A program made the position numbers and the translations under genes. From the NCBI GenBank assembly GCA_018398815.1, contig CM031617.1, positions 1,549,211 through 1,613,210 on the forward strand: 64,000 bases of DNA, in the 5' to 3' direction. The notes under the pieces are model-generated. The model was not told the DNA's origin, ran no database searches, and saw only the letters and a list, made by a program, of their open reading frames with translations. Positions within the stretch are counted from its first letter, which is position 1. Every line of letters begins with the position of its first letter. Shown one piece after another: positions 34,310-46,865 of this stretch. The stretch comes from Conus ventricosus (lineage: Eukaryota; Mollusca; Gastropoda; Neogastropoda; Conidae).

Positions 34310-35685
34310 TGATCCTTTCAGCTCTACAACCCTTGGGCTGACCATCACCTGGATTGTGTATGACACAATGATCCTTTCAGCTCTACACCTGTGGGCTGAC
34401 CATCACCTGGATTGTGTATGACACAATGATCCTTTCAGCTTACACCTTTGGGCTGACCATCACCTGGATTGTGTATGACACAATGATCCTTTCAGCTACT
34501 ACACCTTTTGGGGTGACCATCACCTGGATTGTGTATGACAATGATCCTTTCAGCTCTACACCTGTGGGCAGACCATCGCCTGGATTGTGTATGACACAAT
34601 GATCCTTTCAGCTCTACACCTGTGGGCTGACCATCACCTGGATTGTGTATGACAATGATCCTTTCAGCTCTACACCTTTGGGCTGACCATCACCTGGATC
34701 GTGCATGACAGAATGATCCTTTCAGCTCTACACCTGTGGCTGTCCATCACCTGGATCGTGTATGACACAATGATCCTTTCAGCTCTACACCTGTGGGCTG
34801 ACCATCACCTGGATTGTGTATGACACAATGATCCTTTCAGCTCTACACCTGTGGGCTGACCATCACCTGGATTGTGTATGACACAATGATCCTTTCAGCT
34901 CTACACCTGTGGGCTGTCCATCACCTGGATCGTGTATGACACAATGATCCTTTCAGCTCTACACCTGTGGGCTGTCCATCACCTGGATTGTGTATGACAC
35001 AATGATCCTTTCAGCTCTACACCTGTGGCTGACCATCACCTGGATTGTGTATGACACAATGATCCTTTCAGCTCTACACCTGTGGGCTGACCATCACCTG
35101 GATTGTGTATGACAATGATCCTTTCAGCTCTACACCTGTGGGCTGACCATCACCTGGATTGTGTGTATGACACAATGATCCTTTGAGCTCTACACCTGTG
35201 GGCTGACCCTCACCTGGATTGTGTATGACACAATGATCCTTTCAGCTCTACACCTGTGGGCTGACCATCACCTGGATTGTGTATGACAATGATCCTTTCA
35301 GCTCTACACCGTGGGCTGACCATCACCTGGATCGTGTATGACACAATGATCCTTTCAGCTCTACACCTGTAGGCTGTCCATCACCTGGATTGTGTATGAC
35401 ACAATGATCCTTTCAGCTCTACACCTGTGGGCTGACCATCACCTGGATTGTGTATGACACAATGATCCTTTCAGCTCTACACCTGGGGCTGACCATCACC
35501 TGGATTGTGTATGACAATGATCCTTGCAGCTCTAACCTGTGGGCTGACCCTCACCTGGATTGTGTATGACACAGCGATCCTTTCAGCTCTCCACCTGTGG
35601 GCTGACCATCACCTGATTGTGTATGACACAATGATCCTTTCAGCGCTACACCCTTGGGCTGACCATCACCTGGATTGTGTATAAA
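34310..35685. repeat. Minisatellite, 58 bp unit, about 24 copies
   Basis: The unit contains CTCTACACCTGTGGGCTGAC, CACCTGGATTGTGTATGACA and ATGATCCTTTCAG. Shorter units lack one CACA step. Every unit contains the acceptor-like TGATCCTTTCAG on the + strand. Confidence 0.97.
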
Positions 35686-35689
35686 ACAA

Positions 35690-36765
35690 GCGTGACAAAA
35701 ATGTGTTAGTCTTCCACAACAATGGATCTCCTTGGCATTATCATCACCTTTCGTTCCACGGTGCGGCCATCTTCAGTCAAGGCTGACCAAGGACGATGCC
35801 TCCCACTGTCCTGGCTGGGCACTGGGCTTGAGCAGCGTTACTTTTAGACCAGTGCTGCAGTGGCTTCCTCAACATTCATCATTGGAAATAAATCAACCTA
35901 CAACCCACACAGCTTTTCTGAAAAGAATGCACGAGAACAAAAATTAGGCTACACAAACCGTAAAGGAAAAATGAAAGAACAAACCCAGCATTAGCACGCA
36001 CTAAAAAAACAGAAAAAAAAGTCTAGAACAAAAGGAACTTAAAAGGATGATAAAACAACGAACCTAGCATTAGCATTTACTGAGAGAAAAGGAAAAAAAA
36101 AGTGTGGAACACAAAGACCAATTCTTCTGGTGTAATGGAAGACACAAAAAAGGTCAGCTCCAGAATAGTATTCCACGCAAACAACATTAAATACAAGCCT
36201 CAACAAAATGCTCATTGATTAAGAAACTCACAGCCAAATAACTCTGTGACTAAACAAAAAAAAACTTAATACATCCAAAAAGTGCACATAATCTGGCAAC
36301 ATTAATTTATGCATGTAACAAAATTCTCACAACCTTTACAATATGTTAAACAACAACTTTGTACATATTTACAATACCTTATTCGCTCTGGGTACCCATC
36401 TTCCCTACAGCTGGCCATTTTTGTGAACCAAGATCAACATTTCCTGGGAATGTGATGAAGAAGAATGGAACAAGTAGAATGAAACGTAGCCAGAAATAAG
36501 GGGAAAAGATAACAGGGATTGAGGGAGGGGGTGGGGGAAGAGAAGGTGGGTTTGGATCAATTAGTGTTCAGGGTGTGGAAGTTAGTGGCAGGGGAAGGGG
36601 AAGTAACAAAGAGCGAGGGTTCCAAGAGTTTCTTCAAAGTTAAAAAGGATCACAGCCACAAATGATGTGTAGAAACATTGAGGGAACTGGGTGGTGCCGG
36701 TGCCGGTGGCAGAGGGGGAGGATGGGGGTAGGGTGAAGAAGAAGGGGTTGGGAAAGAGAGCAGTT
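35690..36765. other. No gene seen
   Basis: AT-rich, single-copy-looking sequence with A-runs near 36010 and 36260 and a purine-rich patch at 36520-36760. No domain, array or element was recognised. Confidence 0.55.
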
Positions 36766-37030
36766 GGGGCAGACCAGCTCAGTTGGTAGACTGTCAGACT
36801 CGTGATCCTGGTGATGGAAGGGTTGCAAGTTCAAATCTCCGCAGCCCTGTTTGGTTGAGGGGGGGTTTTCCCCTCTGAGTTAATGTGGGTTCTGACTTCA
36901 CTCCCTAAAAGTCCTTCGATTGAGTCTATAACTGACGATCCTTGAACAGAAAACACACCTAACACTTTGTGCATATATCAAATCCATCACGACCCTTCAG
37001 AAGAATGAGACCCTTGAGCCAAATGTATAG
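36766..37030 (+). mobile_element. tRNA-derived SINE
   Basis: The + strand has an A box AGCTCAGTTGGTAGA (36776-36790) and a B box GTTCAAATCTC (36829-36839) separated as in tRNAs, with an anticodon-arm-like segment between them. A non-tRNA body follows. The acceptor-stem halves (GGGGCAG and GCAGCCC) pair only partly, so it reads as a SINE, not a functional tRNA. Confidence 0.75.
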
Positions 37031-37113
37031 TTGATGTATATACTCCATACCATGCTTGCTAATAAAGGTCTAAATAAGACCTTTCAGCATGGGGTAAGAT
37101 AATATCCAAACAA

Positions 37114-37305
37114 TGTCAATTTTCTCCTCTCCATCCTACCTCCTCTGCTCTTCTACTCCACACCACTAGATGGAGTGAAGAAGAAGCCATGTCAAATCTG
37201 ACACAGATGTTCAAACTATATTTCACACATTCATCTGTTCCCACACCACCCTCATCTGCCCTGGGAGAGGGCTCAGGGCGTAGGATGGAGAGGAGAAATT
37301 TGACA
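37114..37305. mobile_element. MITE-like element with 26-bp terminal inverted repeats
   Basis: The left end 37114-37139 (starting TGTCAATTTTCTCCTCTCCA) and the right end 37280-37305 are reverse complements at 25 of 26 positions. The total length is 192 bp with no coding capacity. I see no convincing target-site duplication next to it. Confidence 0.75.
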
Positions 37306-37725
37306 CGTCTGGAGCGCCAATCTGCCTCAGTTTTATGGTGACACAACTTTCACCTCAATGGGCTTTTACATCAGCTTTTCAGAGAAACCAGAAAACATAA
37401 ATGATAATGATAAAATGATTCTTTTAAGATTTGCTTCTTATTTCACCTACAATACTGGCTGAGTTTTCACAACTTTTCAGAGGACAAACTGAACAACCGG
37501 TATTTGTTTTTTTTAAAATGCTCTGTATCTAGATCTCAATGCCTTAAGGGGGTAATTTTGAGTGTCGCACCCTGCATAAATAAAATGTAAGGTCTTGGAT
37601 CTACTACCACCCTTGCTGTGACATGATGTACAAGACTGGACAGATCTTTCTGTATGGCCTGTAGGGTTATGAGTAGAACTGTAACTGAAAAAACCTTCAG
37701 CTTGTAGCTCTGCAGTTAGCTGTTT
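37306..37725. other. No supported gene
   Basis: A 74-codon open frame exists on the minus strand (37513-37737) with complex composition, but it has no recognisable domain and ends in the neighbouring array. Confidence 0.5.
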
Positions 37726-38098
37726 TGCACCTGTCACATGGTTTCACGTTTGTTTACTCTGTGCACCTGTCACATGGTTTGACCACTCTGTTCACTCTGT
37801 GCACCTGTCACATGGTTTGACCACTCTGTTTACTCTGTGCACCTGTCACATGGTTTTGACCACTCTGTTTACTCTGTGCACCTGTCACATGGTTTGACCA
37901 CTCTGTTCACTCTGTGCACCTGTCACATGGTTTGACCACTCTGTTTACTCTGTGCACCTGTCACATGGTTTGACCACTCTGTTTACTCTGTGCACCTGTC
38001 ACATGGTTTGACCACTCTGTTTACTCTGTGCACCTGTCACATGGTTTGACCACTCTGTTCACTCTGTGCACCTGTCACATGGTCTGATCACTTTGTTT
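37726..38098. repeat. Minisatellite, 38 bp unit, about 9-10 copies
   Basis: Units start TGTGCACCTGTCACATGGTT and end CTGTTTACTC or CTGTTCACTC. The two forms are interspersed. Confidence 0.96.
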
Positions 38099-38411
38099 TC
38101 TCACTTGAGTCCACCTGCTTTTTTTATCCCAAAGGGGAAAAAACTTAACAGCGTGTGAAACTGCTTCTGAATCTTTTGCAATAGTGTGCAATAAATTGAA
38201 TGATGAACCTTTTCTCCATCAAATATTCACATCAGTGAAGAATTTGTCTGTTGGAAAGAAGGCATTTGCAGGACTTTCACACAAAAGCAGTGGGTATAAC
38301 CAAAACTCTTTTCTGTTCTGTCAAACAGAAGTCAGAATAAGTCCCAATGATACAATTCATCCTAATAACACAGAAACTATATGTCAAGTGTTTCATGCCA
38401 TTTTCACATAA

Positions 38412-38790
38412 ATGGAGAAGGCTGCTCTGCAATGGCTACCCACTTGCATTCCGTACACTGAATACATCCTGACTGTGAACATTATTGCCCTGCAATGGCT
38501 ACCCACTTGCATTCTGTACACTGAATACACCCTGACTGTGAACATTATTGCCCTGCAATGGCTACCCACTTGCATTCTGTACACTGAATACACCCTGGGC
38601 TGTGAACATTATTGCTCTGCAATGGCTACCCACTTGCATTCTGTACACTGAATACAACCTGACTGTGAACATTATTGCTCTGCAAGGGCTACCCACTTGC
38701 ATTCTGCACACTGAATACACCCTGACTGTGAACATTATTGCTCTGCAATGGCTACCCACTTGCATTCTGTACACATCCTGACTGTGAACA
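38412..38790. repeat. Minisatellite, 63 bp unit, 6 copies
   Basis: The unit contains CTGCAATGGCTACCCACTTG, CATTCTGTACACTGAATACA and GACTGTGAACATTATTG. As 63 is a multiple of three, the + frame stays open (LQWLPTCILYTEYTLTVNI), but it opens and closes with the array and has no homology I recognise. Confidence 0.95.
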
Positions 38791-40984
38791 TTATGTTCAA
38801 CAGCTGTGACTAGTCTGTATCCACACAATTGTCTGCATTATGGATTTGCTAGCTTGACATATTTCTTTTTATTTTTTTTTTTTTTTTATTTTTTATTAAA
38901 GAAACGTTTTTGTCTGGTCACAATGGTCGAACCCAATCTACAAGCAACTCTCAAATGCTCAACTGTGCTCCCAGTCACAAGGAAGTACACCACAGTTGTG
39001 TCCCTTCCTTTGATCTTACAATGTAAAAAACTGCACAAAAATGTCAACCAATCAGAAGATGGTACAGTTTATAACTATGGGGCAAAAATAATGAAAGGTA
39101 CAAAAAAAAGATTTGAAAAAAAAAATCCTTTAAAAGCAATATTTACCTTGTTAGACACTAAAAGAAGCTAAAACAGCACCGGGGATGTTTGAACTTTCCT
39201 CTTTACACAGGTCTCAATCAATGTCAGTGTTGGGCTTCCCACTATCTCATTTGTAGAAAAGCTGAAAATTTCTAGCCATTGGTTCACAGGTGTTTACCTG
39301 CTGGTTCAAAAGCTTGATATAAAGGCAGATTAAAGTTTTGTTCATCAGAAGTAGACACCAACCCACCACTCACATACAGGTAAAAGAGACATTCTGTGGT
39401 ACCCGGATCAGCTGGAACATATGGCACAGAGAGTGAAGAGAGACCAGTTTTCCCCCTCACACATAGTGGTGGATTGACAACACACAGATTTTCAGCCTGG
39501 TTTCCAGTCTTCCCCTTAAAGAGCAATCAACAACACATAAAATGTCCTGGTCTGCCCCGGCCCTTCGAACCATTAAAAAATTCCCCCCCCAAAAAAAAAA
39601 AAAACAAAACAACCCCCCCCCCCCCCCCCACCACACCATGTGTTTAGTCAGGCGGGGAAACGCTTATTCGTCAGATTCTTTTCACTCCCTCCCCCCATAC
39701 AAACATTCTTTTCTCAAATATTAAGGACAGTTGGTTTCATCAAATTTTAAAGGCAGTTTGGGTTTTAAAATGTTAAGGCAGCTGGTTTCTCTTTTTAAAG
39801 GACGCTTTTTTTCATAAATTTTAAGGCCTTGGTTTAATCAAATATTAAGGACAGTTTGGGTTTCAGGAAATGTTAAGAATGTCTAAAAATGACTGGGGAA
39901 TTTTACGTGCCATTTTTTTTCGGGCATCAGCGAAAATTTGATGCAAGGCCCTTGTACAGAGGGGGAAAAATAACGGAACTCTTTCCAGGGCCCTGCTAGC
40001 GAAAAATTCTGTTTGACAAGCAGCCCTTGTACAAGAGGGGGGTGAAGGAACTCTTTCCCCTGGCACTGCAGCTAAAAAACAACCAATCCCCTAATTTACA
40101 CCCCTGACCACACACACACACCACAGATACACCATAAAATTAAAAAATAAGAAAAACAAGATGTTATTCTTACTGGACCTTCCGTGTTTTACAAACCGCA
40201 GACAGCCCCAGAGTTTTGCATTTCCTACAATACAAAAAAAAACCAACAAAAAAAAACCACAGAAACTCAGAAATTTCAGGACATTTAAGTTGTTGCAGTC
40301 AACAGTCGCGGAGAGTATACTACCCAATGCAGTGATTTTCCATCTTACTATGAATTAACTGATTGGAGACCTTTTTTTTTTTCTTTTTCTAATAAGTCGT
40401 TGACTGTAAAGTCACACTGCAATTTGGCGTGCTTTCAACACCCACATCACCTTGCCTAACTTCATATTGGTCGTCTATCATCTGTGGCAGGCCCCAAAAC
40501 AATTAAAGGTCCAAAAATAGAAATGTGAGTTTCTGCCACCAAACAAAGGAAAATTTCCCAAATTTAAAGGGTACGCCCTTTACCCTAAAAAATCTTAGGG
40601 GCCAAAAAAATTCGGTAACACTCCCCCAAACTGCGGAGATAAGCAGTGTTGCTGTTTCTAAAAAAAAAAAAAAGAACCCTGAGGGGAAGAGCTCATTTGA
40701 TTCTGTGTTTTAGGTCTTTTTAAATTTTGCTAAAGGAACCACTCTACAGAAAAAAAAAATATTCACAACTTAAAAAATTTTCCAGCCTTTCGTAAAACAC
40801 TTTTTAAATATTTTTCTATTTACAATTCCTTTAGCAGTCAACAACATATCACGCTTAATGAAATACAAGAACTTTTAAATTAAAAAATGTCACCCCCACA
40901 TGTTAGTCTCCTTTTTGAAGTTTTCTTTCTGAGCAGAGGCTAAATCTTTCCAACCCTCTGTTGTTTTTTTCTTGATATTTCCCC
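38791..40984. other. No gene seen, low-complexity sequence
   Basis: T-run at 38868-38890, A/C homopolymers at 39585-39630 and several A-runs around 40230. A short decayed repeat with CAAATATTAAGGACAGTTGG occurs about five times between 39715 and 39870. Confidence 0.55.
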
Positions 40985-41325
40985 CTTTTAAATGAATTCA
41001 TCTGAGACAGTGCGATCAATCTTCCAACCCCTTAGTCTCCTTTGAATGAATTCCTTGGACAGTGCGATAAAATCTTTCCAAACCCCTTAGGGTTTCCCCC
41101 TTTGAATGTTCCTCTGAGACAGTGGCATAAATTCTTTCCAACCCCTCGGGGTCCCTTTAATAATTTCCCTTTGAGACGTGCGCATAAAATCTTTCCAACC
41201 TCTTGGTCCCCCTTGAATAAATTTCCCTTGAGACAGTGCAAAATTTCAATTTTCCCAACCCTTATGGTCCCCCTTTTGAATGAATTCCTCTGAGCAGTGG
41301 TCAATCTTTCCCAAAACCTTGGTGT
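40985..41325. repeat. Degenerate minisatellite, about 58-60 bp unit, about 5-6 copies
   Basis: Repeated blocks contain GAATGAATTCCTCTGAGACA, GTGCGATAAATCTTTCCAAC and CCCTT with homopolymer-length noise. Confidence 0.85.
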
Positions 41326-42093
41326 TCTCATTCAGCATCTAAAAAGCACAGAAATCCATTCACCACCTTCTGGCATGTTTCACACTGGGTTATTGGATGC
41401 CTTTTTGCTTTGGAGCATGTTTCTGCTCCCGTTTTAATCATTATTTAAGCTGTACGGGGGTTGAATAAAAGTGACTTGCCTTCTAAACCACTAAAAAAAA
41501 GAAAGAAACAAAAAAAAAAAGATAAAAAGAGATACTGAACACACTTATTACACATACACACATCTCAACCCTGTTTATATTGTTAGATGGAACATTTAGA
41601 AGAATTCCAAGAAACAACTTTTCCCAAAACACCCGTCTCCCACAAAAGGGCATAAAAGTTTTAAAAAAAAGCCCCCTTTCCCCAGACGAGTCCTGAAAAA
41701 AAACAAGCGTGGAGAAGCAGGCGAAAAAAGCCAAAGGCATGGCGGACCCGGGGGGCTACAGTCCCTTTTTTCAGCCGTCCATTTCCCGGGTGGGATTCCC
41801 TTTGGGGCCCCCAATCTTCCCTCCCCGGGGAAAGGAGTCCCCATCGGGTACCAACCTGCAACAGTAAAGATTCCCCAGAGCTGCCCCCCTTCTGCAGTAA
41901 AAATTTGGAACAAGGAGATGAAGGGGGGGGGGGGGGGGGGGGGGGGCTGAAAGAGGGCGTTCGCCTTTCAACTAAAACCATTTCTCCCCCCTTGGGCTTC
42001 AGCTGATAACGAAGGGTTTTAAAGAAGTCATTTGCAATAAAAGCCCTTTGTTTAACTTTATGTGCCCTAAAGGCTATGTCCTCGAAGTTATGA
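41326..42093. other. No gene seen
   Basis: Unique-looking sequence, G/C homopolymer-rich, including a G-run at about 41925-41946. The Pro-rich minus frames are composition artefacts. Confidence 0.55.
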
Positions 42094-45000
42094 CTTTTAG
42101 AAGGTCTCATGTCCTCAGTCTAAACCCTAAAAAGGGGGTCTCGCCCTAGAAGATCACATGTCCTTAGAAGGTCTCATGTCCTCGAGTTAATCCTTAGGTC
42201 TCATGCCCTCGGTCTTGTTCCTCTAGATCCAGTCCCGGGCTATGTCCTCGGGTTCGTGTCCTCAAGATCCCTGTTCAAGTCTAATGCCCTAGAAGGTGTA
42301 TGCCCTCAAAAGGTCTATGCCTGAAGGTTCTGCCCTAAAAAGGTTCATGCCCTCAGGTTCATCCCCTCAGAAGGTCTCATGTCTCATCAGGTTCATCCCC
42401 TGGTATCTTCCCCTCAGAAGGTTCATTCTCATCAGGTCTCATGTCCCAAAAGGTCATGTCCTCTCGGGTTCATGCCTCAGAAGGTCTCGTTCCTCAGAAG
42501 GTCTCATGTCTCAGAAGGTGTTTTGTCCTCAAAAGCTCTATGCCCCTCAAAAGGTTCGTGTCCCAAAAGGTATCATGCCTCAGAGGTTTGGTCTCAGGTT
42601 TTTGCTAGAAGGTCTCTGTACTGAAGGTCTCATGTCCTCAAAAGGTCTTGTCCCAGGTCTCATGTCCTCATCAGTTCTATGTCCTAGAAGGCCCATGTCC
42701 TCAAAGGGTTTATGTCCTAAAAGGTCTCATGTTTTTGAAGGTCTATGCCCTTGAAGGTTCTGTCCTCGAAGGCCCTATGCCCCTCAGAACCCCCTTGCCC
42801 TTGAAGGTTCTTCCTTGGTCTCGGTCCTCAAAAGGCCTCATGTCCTCAAAAGGGGCCTCGTGTCCTCAAAAAGGCCTCATGTCTTAGGGGTCATGTTCAG
42901 AAGGTTCTGTCTCGAAGGTCTCTGTCCTCATCGGTCTCATGTCCTGGGAAGGTCTCATGTTTAAAGGGTTTTGTCTATCGGTCTATGTCCTCAGAAGTTC
43001 GTGTCTATCAGGTCTCATGCCCTCAAAAGGTTCTGTCCTCAGCGTCTCGTGCCCTCATAGGTCTCATGCCATCAGGTCTCAGTCCTCGAAGGTCTCAGTC
43101 TCAGGTTCAGTCCTCAGAAGGCCTATGCCCTGATGGTCTAGGGTCCTCGAGGTTCTGTCCAAAAAGGTCGTGCCCTCAGAAGTCTCATGTCTGAGAAGGT
43201 TCATGCCCTAAAAGGTTCGTGCCCTCAAATGGCCTCGTGCCCTCAGAGGGTTCGTGTCCTCAAAGGTCTCTGCCCAGATGGTCTATGTCCTCGTGGCTCT
43301 TGTCCTAGATGGTCTATGTCCCGAGGTTTCTCATGTCTAAAAGGGTTTTCATGTCCTCAGAAGGTCAAAAGTCCTTAAAAGGTCTCGTGTCCTCAGAAGG
43401 TTGTGCCAAAAGGTTTTTTTCCTAGGTCTCAGCCCTCAGAAGGTCCCAGCCTCAAAAGGGTCCATTCCTCACTGGTCTCTGTCCTCAAAAGGCTCGTGCT
43501 CACAAGGTTTTTTCCCTAAAAGGTCTCATGCCCCTCATCAGGTCTATGTCCTCTCAGGTCTCATGTCCCCCGAAGGTTATGTCCTCAGAGATCTCAGCCC
43601 TCTCAGGTCTCATGCCCTCAAAAGATCTCATGCCCTCAAAGGTTCATGTCCTCAGAGGTCCGGTCCTCATCAGGTTCATGCCCTCGAAGATTGTGTCTAT
43701 CAGGTCTTGTCCTCAAAAGGTCTGGTCCTCATCAGGTCTCATGTCTCAGAAGATTCGTGCCCTCTCGGGGGTTATGTCCTCACAAGGTCTGTGCCTAAAA
43801 GGTTTGTCCCGAATGTGTCGGCCCTCATCGGGTCTCCGCCCTCATCGGTCTTGTGCCCTAAAAAGGGGTCTCATGCCCTCAGAAGGTCTCATGTCCTAGA
43901 AGGCCTCATGTCCTCAGAAGGGCTCTTCTCAGAAGGTTCAGTCCTCAAAAGGCCTCATGTCCTCAAAAGGTCTCATGTCCTCAGAGGGCCCTCGGCCCTA
44001 GATGGTTCTGTCTTAAGATGGCCTTGTCTCGAAGGTTCGTGTCCTCGAAGGTTCGTGTCCTCAGAAGGTTATGTCCGAAGGTTCTTTTTCTTAAAAAAGT
44101 CTCGTGCCCTTAAAAGGTCTCGTGCCCTCAGTGTCTCGTGTCCTTAGAAGGTCTCATGCCTGAAGGTCTATGCCCTCAGAAGGTTCTGTCCTAGGTTACC
44201 CCAGAAGGTTTCGCCCCAGGGTATCGTGTCCTCACGGTCTCATGCCCTCAGAAGGGTCATGTCCTGAAGGTTAGCCCAAAAGGTCTTGCCCTCAGAGGTC
44301 TCGCCCTCAGGTAAGGGGGTCTCTGTCTTGGTCTTTTTCCCCTCAGGTATCATGCCTCAAAAGGTTCTGTCCTCTAGGTTCAGCCCTCGGTTTCTTTCCT
44401 CGAAGGTTCTCCCCTCATCGGTTCATGTCCTGAAGGTCTCACGCCCTCAAAAGGGTTTGTGTCTCGAAGGTCTCTGTCTCAGAAGGTGTTTTGCCCTAAA
44501 GCTTCATGTCCTCATGCCCTTCAAAAAGGTTCGTGCCCTCAGAAGGCTATGCCCTCAGAAGGTCTTGTGTTTCAGAAGGTCTTATGTCTCAGAAGGTCTC
44601 TTTTACTCAGAAGGTCTCATGTCCTAAAAAGGTCTGTTTTTCCCAGAAGGTCTGTGCCTCAGGTTCAGTCCCATCATTTCAGTCCTCGGGTCTCACCCCT
44701 CAAAAGGTTCATGCCCTTAGAAGGTTCATGCCCTAAAAAGGTCTCATGTCCTTGAAGGTCTCATGTCCTTAAAAGGTTCATGTCCTTAGAAGGTCTCATG
44801 TCCCCCAAAAGGCCCTCATGTCCTCAGAAGGCTTGCCTAAAAGGGCCCTCATGTCCTTAAAAGGTTTGTCCTTAAAAGGGTTCATGTCTCAAAAGGGGCC
44901 TCATGTCCTCAGGGTCGTGCCCTCAAAAGGCCCGTCCTTAGGAGGTCTATGTCCTAGAGGTCTCTGCCCTCAGTAGGTTCGTGCCCCTTTTCAGGTTCAT

Positions 45001-46470
45001 GTCTCAGAAGGTCTATGTCCTCATCAAGTTATGTCCTAGAACGTCTCGTGCCCTCTTAGGTCTCATGTTCAAAAGGTTTATGTTTCAAAAGGTTCTCAGT
45101 CCTCATCAGGTCTTTGTCCTCAGACGTTCGTGTCCTCATCGGTTAGTCCTAAAAAGGCTCATGTCTCAAAAAAGTCTCGTGCCCTATCAGGTTCATGTCC
45201 TCATAGGTTCTGCCTAGAAGGTCTATGTCTAGAAGGTTCATGTCCTCAGAAGGCCCCTCATGTCCTAGTGGTTCATGTCCTCAGAAGGTCTATGTCCTCA
45301 AAAGGTCTCGTGCCCTCAGAAATTAGTCTGAGAAGGTTTTCCCAATGTCCTCAAAAGGGTCTGTGTCCTAAAAGGGCCCTCTGCCCTCAGAGGGTTCGTG
45401 CCCTCGAAGGTTTTTCGTCTCGATGGTCTATGCCCTCAGATGGCCCTTGTCCTCGTGGTCTCAGTTCGAAGGTCTCATGCCCTCGAAGGTTTATGCCCTC
45501 AAAAGGGGTCCAAGCCTCAGAAGGTCTCGTGCCCTCACAAGGTTTCTTTTCCTCAAAAGGTCTCATGTCCTAAAAAGGTCCTGTCTCAGAATCCAGGGCC
45601 TCACATGGTCTCATGTCCTCAAAAGGGTTTCTGTGCCCTCACAAGGTTTCATGTCTCAAAAGGTCGCATTTATAAAGGTCTCTGTCCTCGAGATCTATGT
45701 CCCTCAGGTCTATGTCCTCGAAGGTTATGGCCCTCAGAAGTTTCCCATGTCTTTCAGGTTCTGTCCTAGAAGATTCTGTCCTCTAGGTCTCGTTCCTCAT
45801 CAGGTCCTGCCCTCGAAGATCTCGTGTCTCACGGTCTCTGTCTCAGAAGGTTCGTGTCCTCATCAGGTTCTTCTAGAAGATCTCGTGTCCTCATCAGGTC
45901 TATTCCCCCAAAAAGGTCTCGTGTTCAGAAGGTTCATGTCCTAGAACGTTTGTGTCCTCATCAGGTTCCTGTCCTATTGGTCTTGTGTCCCAGAAAGGTC
46001 TCATGTCCTCAAAAGGTCTCTGTCCTCAGAAGGCCCTCATGCCCAGAAGGCCTATGTTCAGAGGTCTCTGCCCTCGAAGGCCTAGTCCTAGAAGGTCTAT
46101 GTCCTCAGAGGGCCCTCGGCCCTGATGGCTATGTTTCAGATGGCCTCGTGCCTAGGTTCGTGTCCTCAGAGGTCTCGTGCCCTCAGAAGGTCTCATGTCC
46201 TCAGAAGGTCTCATGCCCCTCAGAAGGTTATGTCCTTGAAGGTCCGTGTCCTCAAAAGGTTGTGTCCTCAAAGGTTTTGTCTCACAGGTCTCATGTCCTC
46301 AAAAGGTCTCATGTCCTCGAAGGTATCATGTCCTCGAAGGTCTCTTTTCCCCCCAAAGGTTGTGTCCTCAATGGTCTCATGTCCTCGAAGGTTGGTCCCA
46401 GAGGTTCATGTCCTGGGGCTCATGTCCTCAAAAGGTTTTATGTCCTCAAAAGGGTTTTGTCCTAAAAAGG
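42094..46470. repeat. Degenerate minisatellite, about 18 bp unit, more than 200 copies
   Basis: Reiterated GGTCTCATGTCCTCAGAA with heavy variation (CCTCAAAA, CCCTCGAA, TCATCAG). It spans 4.4 kb, the longest array in the window. An 18-bp unit keeps frames open locally (KGLMSS, RRSHVL), but no frame crosses the array and there is no gene. Confidence 0.93.
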
Positions 46471-46479
46471 GTTTGAATT

Positions 46480-46831
46480 GAAAAGAACGCTGCAAAGTCA
46501 AAAAGCAACATTCAAAAAATTTTTGGGTTTTTTTTTTTTTTTTAAGGAAAAAAAGCAATTTTTGGGGATTTTGCATTTTCCCTTTTTTAGCCCTGAATTT
46601 GGTTGGTATACAATTTTTCTTGCCCGGGCTTCACCCAGTATGCAAAATGAGATGGTGCGTAATGTTTCCCACGGGTGTGCCTATGAAAGTATGTGTGAGG
46701 TGGTGTGTGTGTGTGGTGTGTGGCGAGTGTTGTGTGTGTACACGTGTGTGCATGCGAGTGTGTGCATGGATGGTATTGTGCATGCTTGTTGTACAGTTTA
46801 AAAAATTTTTTTGTGTGTGTTGGTGTTTTGT

Positions 46832-46865
<34 letters not shown>

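Noticed and set aside
36766..36850. tRNA gene
   Set aside because: A and B boxes are present, but the acceptor stem pairs poorly and a SINE body follows.
37513..37737. 74-codon minus-strand frame with complex composition
   Set aside because: No domain, no clear splice signals, and it ends in the 38-bp array. Not enough to call a gene.
42094..46470. Ser/Arg/Val-rich protein frames
   Set aside because: Translation of the 18-bp array. Frames start and stop at random within it.
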